Part shown: positions 1-9,173 of the stretch, piece after piece | Numbering within the stretch: the first letter of the stretch is position 1 | Layout of the letters: each line of letters opens with the position of its first letter | Source: Burkholderia stabilis | Lineage (GTDB): Bacteria > Pseudomonadota > Gammaproteobacteria > Burkholderiales > Burkholderiaceae | Assembly: GCF_001742165.1 (NCBI RefSeq) | Contig: NZ_CP016443.1 | Coordinates: 2,914,001-2,978,000, forward strand | Direction of reading: 5' to 3' | Length of the DNA stretch: 64,000 nt | Notes under the pieces: generated by a model | What the model saw: the letters and a program-made list of their open reading frames with translations, nothing else | Database searches by the model: none | What the model was told of the DNA's origin: nothing | Program-made: the position numbers and the translations under genes

Positions 1-2
1 AC

Positions 3-146
3 GCGTTTCGCCTCTACGAGCTGCCCGTCACGCTGCCGCCCGCGCCGGTGACGATGCACTGGCACGAGCACTTCCACGAGGACGAGGGCAACGCGTGGAT
101 GCGCGCGCTGCTGGCCGAGATCGTCGAGCGTTTCGACGACGCGTGA
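3..146 (+). CDS. C-terminal end of a LysR-like regulator (partial)
   Basis: Open from the left edge to a TGA at 144-146, giving 47 residues. The text contains FRLYELP and TMHWHEHFHEDEGNAWMRALL, which resembles the end of the effector-binding domain of Burkholderia LysR-type regulators. The start and the DNA-binding domain lie outside the window, so the assignment rests on this tail alone. It converges on the reductase gene that ends at 189. Confidence 0.55.
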   Translation, partial: AFRLYELPVTLPPAPVTMHWHEHFHEDEGNAWMRALLAEIVERFDDA

Positions 147-188
147 CGGGCGGAATGCGCGCGGCTCGCGCCGCGCGCGTCGGATGCT

Positions 189-1163
189 TCAGAGATCGAG
201 GACGAGCACCGCCGAGCGCGCACGCGACACGCAGCAGCAGATCACCGTGTTGCTCGCGCGTTCGGCTTTGCTCAGGCAGTGATCGCGATGATCGGGCTCG
301 CCATCGACGACCGGCACCATGCAGGTGCCGCACACACCTTCGCCGCATGACGTATCGACCTCGATGCCGATGCGCGCGAGCGCGTCGACGATCGACGTGT
401 CGGGCGTGACGCGCACCGATTGCCCGCTGCGTTGCAGACGCACTTCGAAGCCGTCGGCTGCGCCGGTGCCTGCATCGGCAACGGCCGGTTCCGCGGCGAA
501 GCGCTCGAGATGGATCGAATCGTCGGGAATGCGCGTCGCGGCTGCCGCGACGACCGCGTCCATGAACGGTGCCGGGCCGCATGTATAGACATGCGCGTGC
601 GTATCGATCGACTCGACGCACCGGCCGAGTTCAACCGCGAGCGCATCGGGCTCGATGCCGAAATGAAACGTCACGTGCGACGCAAACGGCTCGGCCGACA
701 ACTCGTCGACGAACGCCGCATGTTCGCGGCTGCGCGCGAAGTAATGCAATCGGTAGCGCGCGCCGCGCCGGTGCAGCGCATACGCCATCGACAGCAGCGG
801 CGTGATGCCGATGCCGGCTGCGATCAGCACGTGCTCGCTTGCGTCATCCGTCAGACGAAACAGGTTGCGCGGCGCGCCGATCGACAGCTCGGCGCCGATT
901 GTCACGTCGTCGTGCAGCGAGCGCGAGCCGCCGCGCGACTGCGCTTCCTTCTTCACCGCGAACAGGTAGCTGCCGCGCTCGTCGGGGTTGCCGCACAACG
1001 AGTATTGCCGCGTGATGCCGGACGGCGCGGTGACGTCGATATGGGCGCCCGGTTCGTACGCGTCGAACGGCTGGCCGTCGACGCGCGAAACCCGGAAACA
1101 GCGGATGTCCTGCGCCGCGTCGATCAGCGCGTCGATCCGGACCTGGTGGCGGTTCGCTTGCAT
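189..1163 (-). CDS. PDR/VanB-type oxidoreductase (FMN, NAD and 2Fe-2S domains)
   Basis: A 324-residue reductase of the phthalate dioxygenase reductase/vanillate demethylase reductase class, which passes electrons from NAD(P)H through flavin to a plant-type 2Fe-2S centre and on to an oxygenase. Visible parts are the flavin motif RQYSL (52-56), the nucleotide-site motif GIGITP (117-122), CGPAPFM (195-201), and a C-terminal ferredoxin domain with Cys273, Cys278, Cys281 and a fourth ligand among Cys309-311. I chose the ATG complementary to 1161-1163 because the family N-terminus begins there; the longer open frame adds an unrelated leader. The MHS transporter gene lies upstream on the same strand. 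No oxygenase subunit is in the window, so the partner is unknown. Confidence 0.88.
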   Translation of the reverse strand: MQANRHQVRIDALIDAAQDIRCFRVSRVDGQPFDAYEPGAHIDVTAPSGITRQYSLCGNPDERGSYLFAVKKEAQSRGGSRSLHDDVTIGAELSIGAPRNLFRLTDDASEHVLIAAGIGITPLLSMAYALHRRGARYRLHYFARSREHAAFVDELSAEPFASHVTFHFGIEPDALAVELGRCVESIDTHAHVYTCGPAPFMDAVVAAAATRIPDDSIHLERFAAEPAVADAGTGAADGFEVRLQRSGQSVRVTPDTSIVDALARIGIEVDTSCGEGVCGTCMVPVVDGEPDHRDHCLSKAERASNTVICCCVSRARSAVLVLDL

Positions 1164-1344
1164 GGGAAATTCCGTGGGGTAAGAGGACAGCAGCGCGGCG
1201 GGCACCGCGCCATCATGCGATCGAGAATAGGGACGGGCATCGCATAAATCAAATCGATAAAAAAACGATTCCTTAATCAGTCGCATGGATAATTCCAGGT
1301 AGACCGCTTGTGGTCGGCACACGGCGATCGTGCCGGCAGCACCG

Positions 1345-2682
1345 TCATCCCGCGTCGCCGCGCCCGACGTTCTCAGGCGCGACACGCGTCTCGCGCATCA
1401 CGCACAGCGTCGCGACCGTCACGAGCCCGAGCGCGACGAGGAACAGCGACACCGGCCATGACGCGTGATAGCGCGCGAGCAACGCGGTCGCGATCAGCGG
1501 CGACATCCCGCCCGCGAAGATCGATGCGACTTCATGCCCGAGCGCGACGCCCGAATAACGCACCTCGGTGCTGAACAGCTCGCCGACGAGCGCGGGCAGC
1601 GTGCCGATCATCGCGCCGTGACTGACGGCCGTGCCGACCGTGAGCGCGAGCCACACGAGCGGCGTCACGCGCGTGTCGAGCAGCCAGAAGAACGGGAACG
1701 CGCACGCGACGAGGCTCAACGCGCCGATCAGGTACACGGGCTTGCGGCCGATCCGGTCGGACAGCCGGCCCCACGCGAGCATCGCGCCCATCTCGACGAT
1801 CATCGCGATCATCACGCCGGTGAGCATCACGCCGTTCGGGATACCGACATATTTGCCGTAGACGAGCGAGAACGCGAGGAAGATGTATGCGCCGCCGTTC
1901 TCGGCCACGCGCAGCCCCATCGCGAGCAGGATTTCCTTCGGGTGGCGGCGGATGCATTCGACGATCGGCAAGTGCGTGTGCTGCCCGCGCTTGCCGGCCT
2001 GCTCGAAGTCGCGGCTTTCCGGCAGATGGCGGCGGATATAGATGCCGATCGCGAAGATGAGGATGCTCGCGAGGAACGGCAGCCGCCAGCCCCACGCGCG
2101 GAACGCATCGTCCGGCAGCGCCTGCGCGGCGAGAAACGCGGCGGACGACAGCACGAAGCCGCCGCCCACGCCGAGCTGGCTCCACGCCGCGTAGCAGCCG
2201 CGCTGTTCGGGCGGCGCGTTCTCGCTGATCATCAGCACGCCGCCGCCCCATTCGCCGCCGGACGCGACGCCTTGCAGCAGGCGCAGTGCAACGAGCGCGG
2301 CCGGCGCCCAGATGCCGGCCTGCGCGTAGGTCGGCAGCAGGCCGATCGCGAAGGTCGATGCACCCATGATCAGCAGCGTCCATACGAGCGACGCCTTGCG
2401 CCCGTAGCGGTCGCCGACGTGGCCGAACACGATCCCGCCGAGCGGCCGCGCGACGAAGCCGAGCGCGAAGGCCGCGAATGCGGCTAGGCTGCCCGCGAGC
2501 GGCGACGCGCCGGGCGGAAAGAACACGTGGCCGAACACGAGCGCGGCGGCTGTGCCGTACACGAAAAAGTCGTACCACTCCATCGCGTTGCCGGCGACGG
2601 AGGCGATGACGATCCGGCGCAGTTGCCGGTCGGCGAGCGGCCGGGCGGCGCTCGGGGATTGCACGGTGTCGGTCGGGTACAT
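1345..2682 (-). CDS. MFS transporter, MHS (metabolite:H+ symporter) family
   Basis: A 445-residue inner-membrane symporter with about 12 hydrophobic segments. The N-terminal 'NAMEWYDFFVYGTAAAL' segment and the loop 'GHVGDRYGRKASLVW' are characteristic of the MHS family (ShiA, ProP, KgtP relatives), which take up organic acids with protons. It is followed 181 bp downstream on the same strand by the PDR-type reductase gene, so the two may be co-transcribed and serve one substrate. The substrate cannot be read from sequence. No strong ribosome site precedes the ATG. Confidence 0.88.
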   Translation of the reverse strand: MYPTDTVQSPSAARPLADRQLRRIVIASVAGNAMEWYDFFVYGTAAALVFGHVFFPPGASPLAGSLAAFAAFALGFVARPLGGIVFGHVGDRYGRKASLVWTLLIMGASTFAIGLLPTYAQAGIWAPAALVALRLLQGVASGGEWGGGVLMISENAPPEQRGCYAAWSQLGVGGGFVLSSAAFLAAQALPDDAFRAWGWRLPFLASILIFAIGIYIRRHLPESRDFEQAGKRGQHTHLPIVECIRRHPKEILLAMGLRVAENGGAYIFLAFSLVYGKYVGIPNGVMLTGVMIAMIVEMGAMLAWGRLSDRIGRKPVYLIGALSLVACAFPFFWLLDTRVTPLVWLALTVGTAVSHGAMIGTLPALVGELFSTEVRYSGVALGHEVASIFAGGMSPLIATALLARYHASWPVSLFLVALGLVTVATLCVMRETRVAPENVGRGDAG

Positions 2683-2781
2683 GGCGGACTCTGAAGGGGA
2701 GGCGGGCGCGTGCCGTCTCGAGACAGGTGCGGCACTGCGGGCTAGTTTTGCCGCCGTCGCTGGCCCCGGTCAAATCCGCAG

Positions 2782-2805
2782 AAAAAAGGGAGTGTCATCA
2801 CTCCC
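2782..2805 (-). terminator. Rho-independent terminator of the LysR gene
   Basis: On the minus strand GGGAGTG and CACTCCC form a perfect 7-bp stem with a 4-nt loop, followed by six T residues. It lies 28 bp past the stop codon of the LysR gene and separates it from the MHS transporter gene downstream. Confidence 0.85.
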
Positions 2806-2832
2806 GCAAATGATGGTGCGATGAGCGCGCGG

Positions 2833-3723
2833 CTATTTCACGCGCGCCTGAAGGAGTGCGACGATCCGCTGCACCAGCGGCGGCAGGTACGCACCCGCCC
2901 GATGCATCGCGGCGATGCGCCGCCCCAGATCGAGTTCGCCGGGCAGCAGGTCGAGCGCACGCAATCCGTTCAACTGATCGAGCGCCTCGGTCCCGCCGAC
3001 GCACAGCAGCGGCGTGCCGCGCAGCAGGTGCAGCAGCGCCGTGCTGCCGAAATCCGTTTCGACACGCAGGCGCGGGCCGGGCAGGCCGCGCGCGCGAAAC
3101 GCGTCGTCGATCTGGCGCCGCACGGGCAGCGTCGTTTCGGGCAGCAGCCATTCCTGGCCGACGAGATCGGCGAGCGTCAGGCCGCGCTTGCGCTGCAGCG
3201 GATGCGCGTCGTCGGCGAGCACCGACAGGCGATCACGAAACAGTTCGACGAGCGCGAGCGTCGCGTCCGCTTGCGGCGGCGCGGGCGCCACGACGAGGTC
3301 GAGTTCGCCGGCCGCGAGCAGGTCGAGCAGGTCGCGCGCGAGCCGGCAGCGCAGCCGCAGTTTCGCGGCCGGTCGTTCGGTGATCAGTTGCCGGCATGCG
3401 CCGAGCACGAGCGCGGTCGGCACGGTCGGCGAGTAGCCGATCCGCACGACGCCTTGCTCGCCGCCCTGGATCGCGCGCATCTCCTGCATCGCATCGTCGA
3501 ATTCGAGCGCGATCCGCTGCGCGCGCGCGACGAACCGCGCGCCGGCCTGCGTCGGCGTCATGCCGCTCGCGGTGCGTTCGAACAAGGTCACGCCGACCTG
3601 CGTCTCCAGCCGCTGCACGGCTTTGGTCAGCGCCGGCTGCGACAGGCCCAGCGCGTCGGCGGCCTTGCCGATGCTGCCGTGCCGCTCGACGGCCAGCAGG
3701 TATTCCAGATCGCGCGTATCCAT
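2833..3723 (-). CDS. LysR-family transcriptional regulator
   Basis: A 296-residue LTTR. The N-terminal winged helix-turn-helix reads LEYLLAVERHGSIGKAADALGLSQPALTKAVQRLE (about residues 6-40, typical spacing), followed by a substrate-binding domain. An AGGA precedes the ATG at 3721-3723. It is divergent from the acyl-CoA ligase operon that starts at 3825, so it is the obvious regulator of that operon, with the effector probably the acid or its CoA ester (inference). Its own terminator lies at 2782-2805. Confidence 0.92.
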   Translation of the reverse strand: MDTRDLEYLLAVERHGSIGKAADALGLSQPALTKAVQRLETQVGVTLFERTASGMTPTQAGARFVARAQRIALEFDDAMQEMRAIQGGEQGVVRIGYSPTVPTALVLGACRQLITERPAAKLRLRCRLARDLLDLLAAGELDLVVAPAPPQADATLALVELFRDRLSVLADDAHPLQRKRGLTLADLVGQEWLLPETTLPVRRQIDDAFRARGLPGPRLRVETDFGSTALLHLLRGTPLLCVGGTEALDQLNGLRALDLLPGELDLGRRIAAMHRAGAYLPPLVQRIVALLQARVK

Positions 3724-3740
3724 CAGGGGATTCCTGAGAG

Positions 3741-3786
3741 TTATGGCTTTATAGCCGGTGATGCATTGTGGTGATGCCCATGCATC
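3741..3786. promoter_or_regulatory. Divergent LysR/ligase control region
   Basis: The short region between the divergent genes contains a near-palindrome GGCTTTATAGCC (3745-3756) and two copies of ATGCAT flanking a 13-bp spacer (ATGCAT at 3761 and 3780). LTTR sites are usually dyads of this kind. Which dyad is bound cannot be decided from sequence. Confidence 0.35.
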
Positions 3787-3824
3787 TTACAGACTGGCGG
3801 CATCGTTCGACCAGGAGAATTCGC

Positions 3825-5378
3825 TTGAGCTTCGCCTACTTCCTGCGGCGCGCGGCCCGTTACTGGGGCGACCAGCCCGCCGTGCTGCATCGCGACCGCG
3901 CCGTCACCTACCGTCAGCTCGACGAGCGTTCGACGCGCCTCGCCAATGCGCTGCGCGGGCTGGGTTTCATGCCCGGTGCGCGGATTGCCGTGCAGGCGCG
4001 CAACAGCATCGAGCTCGTCGAGATCGAATGCGCGCTGTACAAGGCCGGCCTCGTCAAGGCCGCGCTGAACCCGCGTTTCACCGCGGCCGAGGCGGCCGAC
4101 GTCGTCGGCAACTGCACGCCCGTCGCGTTCATCGGCGGCCGCGGCTATGCGCATTACTCGCCGGATTCACCGGGCTTCGCGTCGGTGGAGCGATTCGTAT
4201 CGATCGACGGCGTGACCGACGGCTACCTCGACTACGCAACGCTGCTCGCGCAGGGCAGCGGCACGATGCCCGACTACGCGCCGACGGCCGACGATCTCGC
4301 GGTGCTGCATTTTTCGTCGGGCTCGACGGGGCGCATCAAGGCCGCGATGCAGAGCTACGGCAACCGGCTTGCGTCGCTGCGCAAGATCGTGCTGGGGATG
4401 GACCGCCACGCGCAGCCCGGCGACCGGCTCGCGCTGATCGGGCCGATCACGCACGCGTCGGGGATGCTGATGCAGCCGTACCTGTTCTGCGGCGCGACGC
4501 TCGTGCTGTTCGATGCGTTCGAGCCCGCGCATTTCCTCGCCGAAGTGGCGCGGTTGCGCATCACGCACGCGTTCATGGTGCCGGCGATGATCAACATGGT
4601 GCTGAACGAGCCTGACCTCGGGCACGCCGACCTGCGCAGTCTGAAGGTGCTGGGCTACGGCGCGGCGCCGATGGCGCCCGCGCGTATCGAGGAGGCGTGG
4701 TCGCGCATCGGCCCGGTGCTGTCGCAGGGCTATGGCGCGAGCGAATCGACGTCGGGCGTCACGCGCCTCGGCATCGCCGATCACGCGCACGCGTTGCTGT
4801 CCGATCATGCGCGGCTCGCGTCGTGCGGCCGGCCGCTCGGCGAAACGGAAGTGCGCGTCGTCGACGCGACCGGTCGCGAAGTCGAACGCGATGCGATCGG
4901 CGAGATCGTGATTCGCGGCGCGGACGTGTTCCAGGGTTACTGGAATGCGCCGGAGCTGACGCGTGAAGTACTGGTCGACGGCTGGCTGCATACGGGCGAT
5001 CTCGCGCGCACCGACGACGAAGGCTTCATCTACCTCGTCGACCGCAAGAACGACATGATCATTTCGGGCGGCTTCAATGTGTACCCGACGGAAGTCGAGG
5101 CGACGCTTTATCGGCACGCGGACGTGCTCGAGGCGTGCGTTGTCGGCGTGCCCGATGAAAAGTGGGGCGAGGCCGTGAAGGCCATCGTCGTGCTGAAGCC
5201 CGGCCGCGACGCTCAGGCGGCCGATCTCGTCGCGCACTGCCGCGCGCTGCTCGCCGACTACAAGCTGCCGCGCTCCGTCGATTTCGTCGCGGAGCTGCCG
5301 AAGAACGCCAGCGGCAAGATCGCCCGCAAGCTCGTACGCGAGCAGTACTGGCACGGCGTCGCGCGCCGCGTCAACTGA
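3825..5378 (+). CDS. Acyl-CoA synthetase (AMP-forming), TTG start
   Basis: A 517-residue member of the ANL adenylating family: acid + ATP + CoA gives acyl-CoA + AMP + PPi. Motifs are the phosphate loop SSGSTGRIKA (164-173, a variant of TSGTTGxPK), QGYGASEST (301-309), HTGDL (389-393), the hinge DRKNDMI (406-412), and catalytic Lys498 in NASGKIAR. I set the start at TTG 3825: an AGGAG at 3813-3817 lies 7 nt before it and family homology begins there, while the upstream in-frame ATGs add an Arg-rich leader and lack a ribosome site. It is the first gene of a four-gene operon with a dehydrogenase, a CoA-transferase and a transporter. Confidence 0.9.
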   Translation: MSFAYFLRRAARYWGDQPAVLHRDRAVTYRQLDERSTRLANALRGLGFMPGARIAVQARNSIELVEIECALYKAGLVKAALNPRFTAAEAADVVGNCTPVAFIGGRGYAHYSPDSPGFASVERFVSIDGVTDGYLDYATLLAQGSGTMPDYAPTADDLAVLHFSSGSTGRIKAAMQSYGNRLASLRKIVLGMDRHAQPGDRLALIGPITHASGMLMQPYLFCGATLVLFDAFEPAHFLAEVARLRITHAFMVPAMINMVLNEPDLGHADLRSLKVLGYGAAPMAPARIEEAWSRIGPVLSQGYGASESTSGVTRLGIADHAHALLSDHARLASCGRPLGETEVRVVDATGREVERDAIGEIVIRGADVFQGYWNAPELTREVLVDGWLHTGDLARTDDEGFIYLVDRKNDMIISGGFNVYPTEVEATLYRHADVLEACVVGVPDEKWGEAVKAIVVLKPGRDAQAADLVAHCRALLADYKLPRSVDFVAELPKNASGKIARKLVREQYWHGVARRVN

Positions 5379-5391
5379 AGGAGACACCCCC

Positions 5392-6573
5392 ATGTTCGAT
5401 CATCTGAATCGCCCCGAATTTGTCACGCTGCGTGCGGACGTGCTGCGCTTCGTCGACGACGAACTGCGCCCGATCGAGCGCGAGCTGCGGCTCGACGCCG
5501 AAAGCGTGTGGCCGCGCGACGTGCTGCGCCGCGTGTGGCGGCGTTCGGCCGAACTCGGCTTTTACACTGCGAGCCTGCCCGTCGCGCTGGGCGGCAAGGG
5601 CCTGTCGATCGTCGAGACCTGCGCGCTGAAGGCCGACCTGGCCGCATCGGGCGCGGCGCTCGCGCCGCACGTGCTCGGCGAACTGGGCGGGCCGCCGCGC
5701 GTCGGCAACATGCTGAAGTACGCGACGCCTGCGCAGCTCGAGCGCTATTTCAAGCCGGTGATGCGCGGCGAGAAGTCGACCTGCTTCGCGCTGACCGAGC
5801 CGCATTCGGGTTCCGACGCGATGAGCATCAGCACGAGCGCGGTCGAGGATGGCGACTCGCTCGTCATCAACGGCACGAAGCACTACATCAGCGGCGCACC
5901 GTTCGCCGATTTCGCGATCGTGATGTGCGTGACCGACCCGGCCGCGACGCCGCCGCAGATCACGGCGGTGCTCGTCGATCTCGACCTGCCGGGCGTCACC
6001 GTCGAGCACGAATACGTGCCGATGTCGGGCCAGCACATCGACGCGGACATCCGTTTCGACAACGTGCGCGTGCCGCGCGAGAACGTGTTCGGCGGCGTCG
6101 GCAACGGCTTCAAGCTCGGCATGTCGCGGATCAACGTGAACCGGCTGCTGCATTGCCCGACGATGCTCGGCCTCGCGATGTCGGCGTATCGCGCGTCGCT
6201 CGACTATGCGCGCACGCGCCGGCAGTTCGGCGGCCCGATCGCGCGCTTCCAGGCGATCCAGCACATGCTCGCCGACATGGCCGCCGCGCTGTGGGCATGC
6301 GAGAGCATGATCGCGCACACGGCCATGCTCGCCGACGCGGGCGCGGACCTGCGCATGGCGGCGGCCGCGTGCAAGCTGTTCGTGTCGGAACGCTGCTTCG
6401 AGGTTGCGGACAAGGCCGTGCAGATTCACGGCAACGTCGGCGTGACGCGCGGCCATCCGGTCGAGCAGACCTTCCGCAAGCTGCGGATGTTCCGAATCCT
6501 GACCGGCACCAGCGAGATTCAGCGCAACACGATCGCGAAGGCGATTCTCGACCCGGCCGGCGCGGGGGCGTGA
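5392..6573 (+). CDS. Acyl-CoA dehydrogenase family protein
   Basis: A 393-residue flavoprotein of the acyl-CoA dehydrogenase fold. FAD-site motifs are CFALTEPHSGSDA (131-143), QFGGPIARFQAIQHMLADM (278-296), QIHGNVG (344-350) and GTSEIQRN (372-379). GGAG sits 8 nt before the ATG, and the gene starts 13 bp after the ligase. The residue at the medium-chain catalytic Glu position (before GTSEIQ) is Thr371, and the alternative isovaleryl/long-chain Glu position (in SRINVNRL) is Asn250, so neither usual base is present. It may use another residue or carry out a different reaction, as in the carnitine CaiA branch (inference). Confidence 0.88.
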   Translation: MFDHLNRPEFVTLRADVLRFVDDELRPIERELRLDAESVWPRDVLRRVWRRSAELGFYTASLPVALGGKGLSIVETCALKADLAASGAALAPHVLGELGGPPRVGNMLKYATPAQLERYFKPVMRGEKSTCFALTEPHSGSDAMSISTSAVEDGDSLVINGTKHYISGAPFADFAIVMCVTDPAATPPQITAVLVDLDLPGVTVEHEYVPMSGQHIDADIRFDNVRVPRENVFGGVGNGFKLGMSRINVNRLLHCPTMLGLAMSAYRASLDYARTRRQFGGPIARFQAIQHMLADMAAALWACESMIAHTAMLADAGADLRMAAAACKLFVSERCFEVADKAVQIHGNVGVTRGHPVEQTFRKLRMFRILTGTSEIQRNTIAKAILDPAGAGA

Positions 6574-6576
6574 GCG

Positions 6577-7713
6577 ATGACGATCGATACTCCGCGTAAC
6601 GACGAATCGCCGCAACAGCATGCGAAACCAGCATGGTCGTGCCTGAACGACGTGACGATCCTGGACGTGAGCCAGTTGCTGCCGGGCCCGCATGCGTGCG
6701 CGCTGCTTCGGCAACTCGGCGCCGACGTCGTGAAGATCGAGCCGCCGCTGACCGGTGACGCGTCGCGTCTGCTCGGCGATGCCGTGTTCGCGCAATTCAA
6801 TCGCGGCAAGCGTTCGGTCGCGCTCGACCTGAAGGCGCCGGCGGATCGCGACCGTTTTCTCGAACTCGTGCGCCGTGCCGATGCGGTCGTCGAAGGTTTT
6901 CGGCCCGGCGTGATGGCGCGTCTCGGGATCGGTTACGACACGCTCGCGCGCATCAACCCCCGCATCGTGATGTGCTCGATTTCGGGCTACGGACAGGACG
7001 GCCCGAATGCGGCGCGCCCCGGCCACGATCTGAATTTCCTGGCGGAAGCGGGCTTCTGGGCGATTCCGGCGCAGGTCGACGACGTGGTCGGCCGGCCGCG
7101 CGTACGGCTCGCGGACTACGCGGCCGCGATGCATGCGGCGCTGTCGCTGTCGGTGGCCGTAATGAGCGCGCGCGCGAACGGCCACGGGCAACACCTCGAC
7201 GTGTCGATCCACGATGCGACGCTCGCGTGGACGGCGCCCGCGGCATGGGCGTCGCGCGCGCATCGCGCAGCGCCGTCCGATGCGCCCTGGGTGATGCCCG
7301 ACAACGACCTGTTCGAAACGGCGGACGGCCGCCATCTTGCGCTCGGCATCCTCGAGGACAAGTTCTGGATGACGCTGGGCGATGCGCTGGGCGACGCGTT
7401 CCCTGCCTTGCGCGATCTGCGTTTCGCCCGTCGCGCCGGGCGGCAACAGCACAAGTGCGAGATCAGCGAACTGCTGAAGTCGGTGTTCGCGAGCCGCACG
7501 CTGGCGGAATGGATGCACGTGCTGCGCGGGTTCGATTTGCCGGTGTCGCCGCTACTCGGCCCGGACGAACTGTTCGCCGATCCGCACGTGCGCGCGCGCG
7601 GCGTCGCGCACGAGATCGATGGCGCGCTCGCCGTGCGCTTTCCGGTGAAGTTCTCGCTGGGGCTGCCGGACGGCGACGAGCACGTGCCGCATCTCGGCGA
7701 GCACGACGCGTAG
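6577..7713 (+). CDS. CaiB/BaiF-type (class III) CoA-transferase
   Basis: A 378-residue family III CoA-transferase, which moves CoA between carboxylic acids. It has the N-terminal VSQLLPGPHACALLRQLGADVVKIE signature and a probable catalytic Asp180 in RLADYAAAM, matching the aspartate of formyl-CoA transferase and alpha-methylacyl-CoA racemase relatives. It starts 3 bp after the dehydrogenase stop, so translation is probably coupled. Ligase, dehydrogenase and class III transferase together resemble the caiC/caiA/caiB set, but no hydratase (caiD) or betaine transporter is present, so carnitine is not proven as the substrate. Confidence 0.9.
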   Translation: MTIDTPRNDESPQQHAKPAWSCLNDVTILDVSQLLPGPHACALLRQLGADVVKIEPPLTGDASRLLGDAVFAQFNRGKRSVALDLKAPADRDRFLELVRRADAVVEGFRPGVMARLGIGYDTLARINPRIVMCSISGYGQDGPNAARPGHDLNFLAEAGFWAIPAQVDDVVGRPRVRLADYAAAMHAALSLSVAVMSARANGHGQHLDVSIHDATLAWTAPAAWASRAHRAAPSDAPWVMPDNDLFETADGRHLALGILEDKFWMTLGDALGDAFPALRDLRFARRAGRQQHKCEISELLKSVFASRTLAEWMHVLRGFDLPVSPLLGPDELFADPHVRARGVAHEIDGALAVRFPVKFSLGLPDGDEHVPHLGEHDA

Positions 7714-7757
7714 CGGCCGCGTACGACGGCCCATACAAAGACAACACGGAGACACGG

Positions 7758-9068
7758 ATGACGACAGGCGACACGCAGTACCGCCCGGCACGCGCATGGT
7801 CGATCGCGATCATGCTCGCGCTGATGATGCTGGTGAATTTTCTCGACAAGGTCGCGCTCGGGCTCGTATCGGTGCCGATGATGCGCGACCTGCATCTGAC
7901 GCCGGCGCAGTTCGGGCTGGTCGGCGGCAGCCTGAACTGGCTGTTCGCGATTTCGGCCGTCGCCGGCGGAATCGCGGCGAATCGCAGGCCCGCCAAGTGG
8001 CTGCTGTTCGGCATGGCGGCCGCGTGGTCGGCGCTGCAGTTGCCGATGCTCTTCGCCGGATCGATCTGGGTCGTGATCGCGTGCCGCGTGCTGCTGGGCG
8101 CGGGAGAAGGGCCCGCGTCGCCGGTCGCGACCCACGCGATCTACAAATGGTTTCCGGACACGCGCCGCAACCTGCCGGTCGCGCTGCTGCATCAGGGCAG
8201 CGCGCTCGGCCTCCTGATCGCGGGCCTGACGATTCCGGTCGTGACCACGCATTGGGGCTGGCGCGCGAACTTCGCGATGCTCGCGCTGCTCGGCGCGGCC
8301 TGGTGCGTTGTATGGGCCGTGTACGGCGAGGAAGGCCCGCTGACGCATACGGCGCGTACTGCGCGTGCCGCTGACGGCGAGCGCATGCCGTACGGGCTGC
8401 TCCTGACCGACCGCACCGTGTTCGGCAATTTCTTCGGGCATTTCGCGGCGAACTGGATTCTCGCGATGACGCTCACGTGGATGCCGGCTTACCTGCAACT
8501 CGGGCTCGGCTTCCAGCCGCATGCGGCCGGCCGCCTGTTCGCGCTGTTCGTGGCCGTCACATCGCCGCTGAGCCTCGGGCTTGCGTGGCTGTCGCAGGCG
8601 CTGCTCGCACGCGGCGTGCCGTCGCGCTACGGGCGTGGCGTGTTCGTCGCGGCGACGCTCGCGATCGCCGGGTTGCTGCTGGCGGCGCTCGCGGTGCCGG
8701 GCCTGCCGCGCGCAATGAAGCTCGCGATGCTGACGGTCGGCAGCGGCATGACGTTGACGATGTACTCGATCGGCCCCGCGATGCTCGCCGAAGTGACACC
8801 CGATGCGCAGCGCGGCGGCGTGCTCGCGATCAGCAACGCATTCGCATCGCTTGCCGGCCTCGGTGCCCCGATCGTCACCGGGCTGCTGATCGAGGCGAGC
8901 GGCGCGTCGACGGCGCGCGGCTTCGAGCAGGCATGCCTCGTCTGCGGCGCGGTGCTCGTGCTGTGCGGGGTGCTCGGCGCGTGGTGGCTCGATCCGCAGC
9001 GTTCGCAGCGGCGCCTGGCGCACGCGGTGCAGCGCGGGCAGGCCGCGATCGGTGCGTCGGGCGGCTGA
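7758..9068 (+). CDS. MFS transporter (ACS-like, organic anion)
   Basis: A 436-residue permease with about 12 membrane segments. The N-terminal LMMLVNFLDKVALGLVSVPMMRDLHLTPAQFGLV and the 'RVLLGAGEGPASPVATHAIYKWFPDTRR' loop fit the anion:cation symporter branch (phthalate, glucarate and galactonate carriers). I chose ATG 7758, where the hydrophobic protein begins; the longer open frame upstream is only the out-of-frame shadow of the transferase gene. It closes the acyl-CoA operon and probably imports its acid. Confidence 0.88.
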   Translation: MTTGDTQYRPARAWSIAIMLALMMLVNFLDKVALGLVSVPMMRDLHLTPAQFGLVGGSLNWLFAISAVAGGIAANRRPAKWLLFGMAAAWSALQLPMLFAGSIWVVIACRVLLGAGEGPASPVATHAIYKWFPDTRRNLPVALLHQGSALGLLIAGLTIPVVTTHWGWRANFAMLALLGAAWCVVWAVYGEEGPLTHTARTARAADGERMPYGLLLTDRTVFGNFFGHFAANWILAMTLTWMPAYLQLGLGFQPHAAGRLFALFVAVTSPLSLGLAWLSQALLARGVPSRYGRGVFVAATLAIAGLLLAALAVPGLPRAMKLAMLTVGSGMTLTMYSIGPAMLAEVTPDAQRGGVLAISNAFASLAGLGAPIVTGLLIEASGASTARGFEQACLVCGAVLVLCGVLGAWWLDPQRSQRRLAHAVQRGQAAIGASGG

Positions 9069-9173
9069 CACGCGCGGCGGCGCGATGTGTCACGCCATCC
9101 CAGCTTTGAAAAATCCTGATTGAAGTAGTGCGGTTGGAAGAAGGGAAGCGATTCAACAAAACGGAGGAGACAG

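Noticed and set aside
6972..9068. A 698-residue plus-strand frame spanning the CoA-transferase and MFS genes.
   Set aside because: Its first 260 residues are the out-of-frame shadow of the transferase gene. The transporter begins at ATG 7758.
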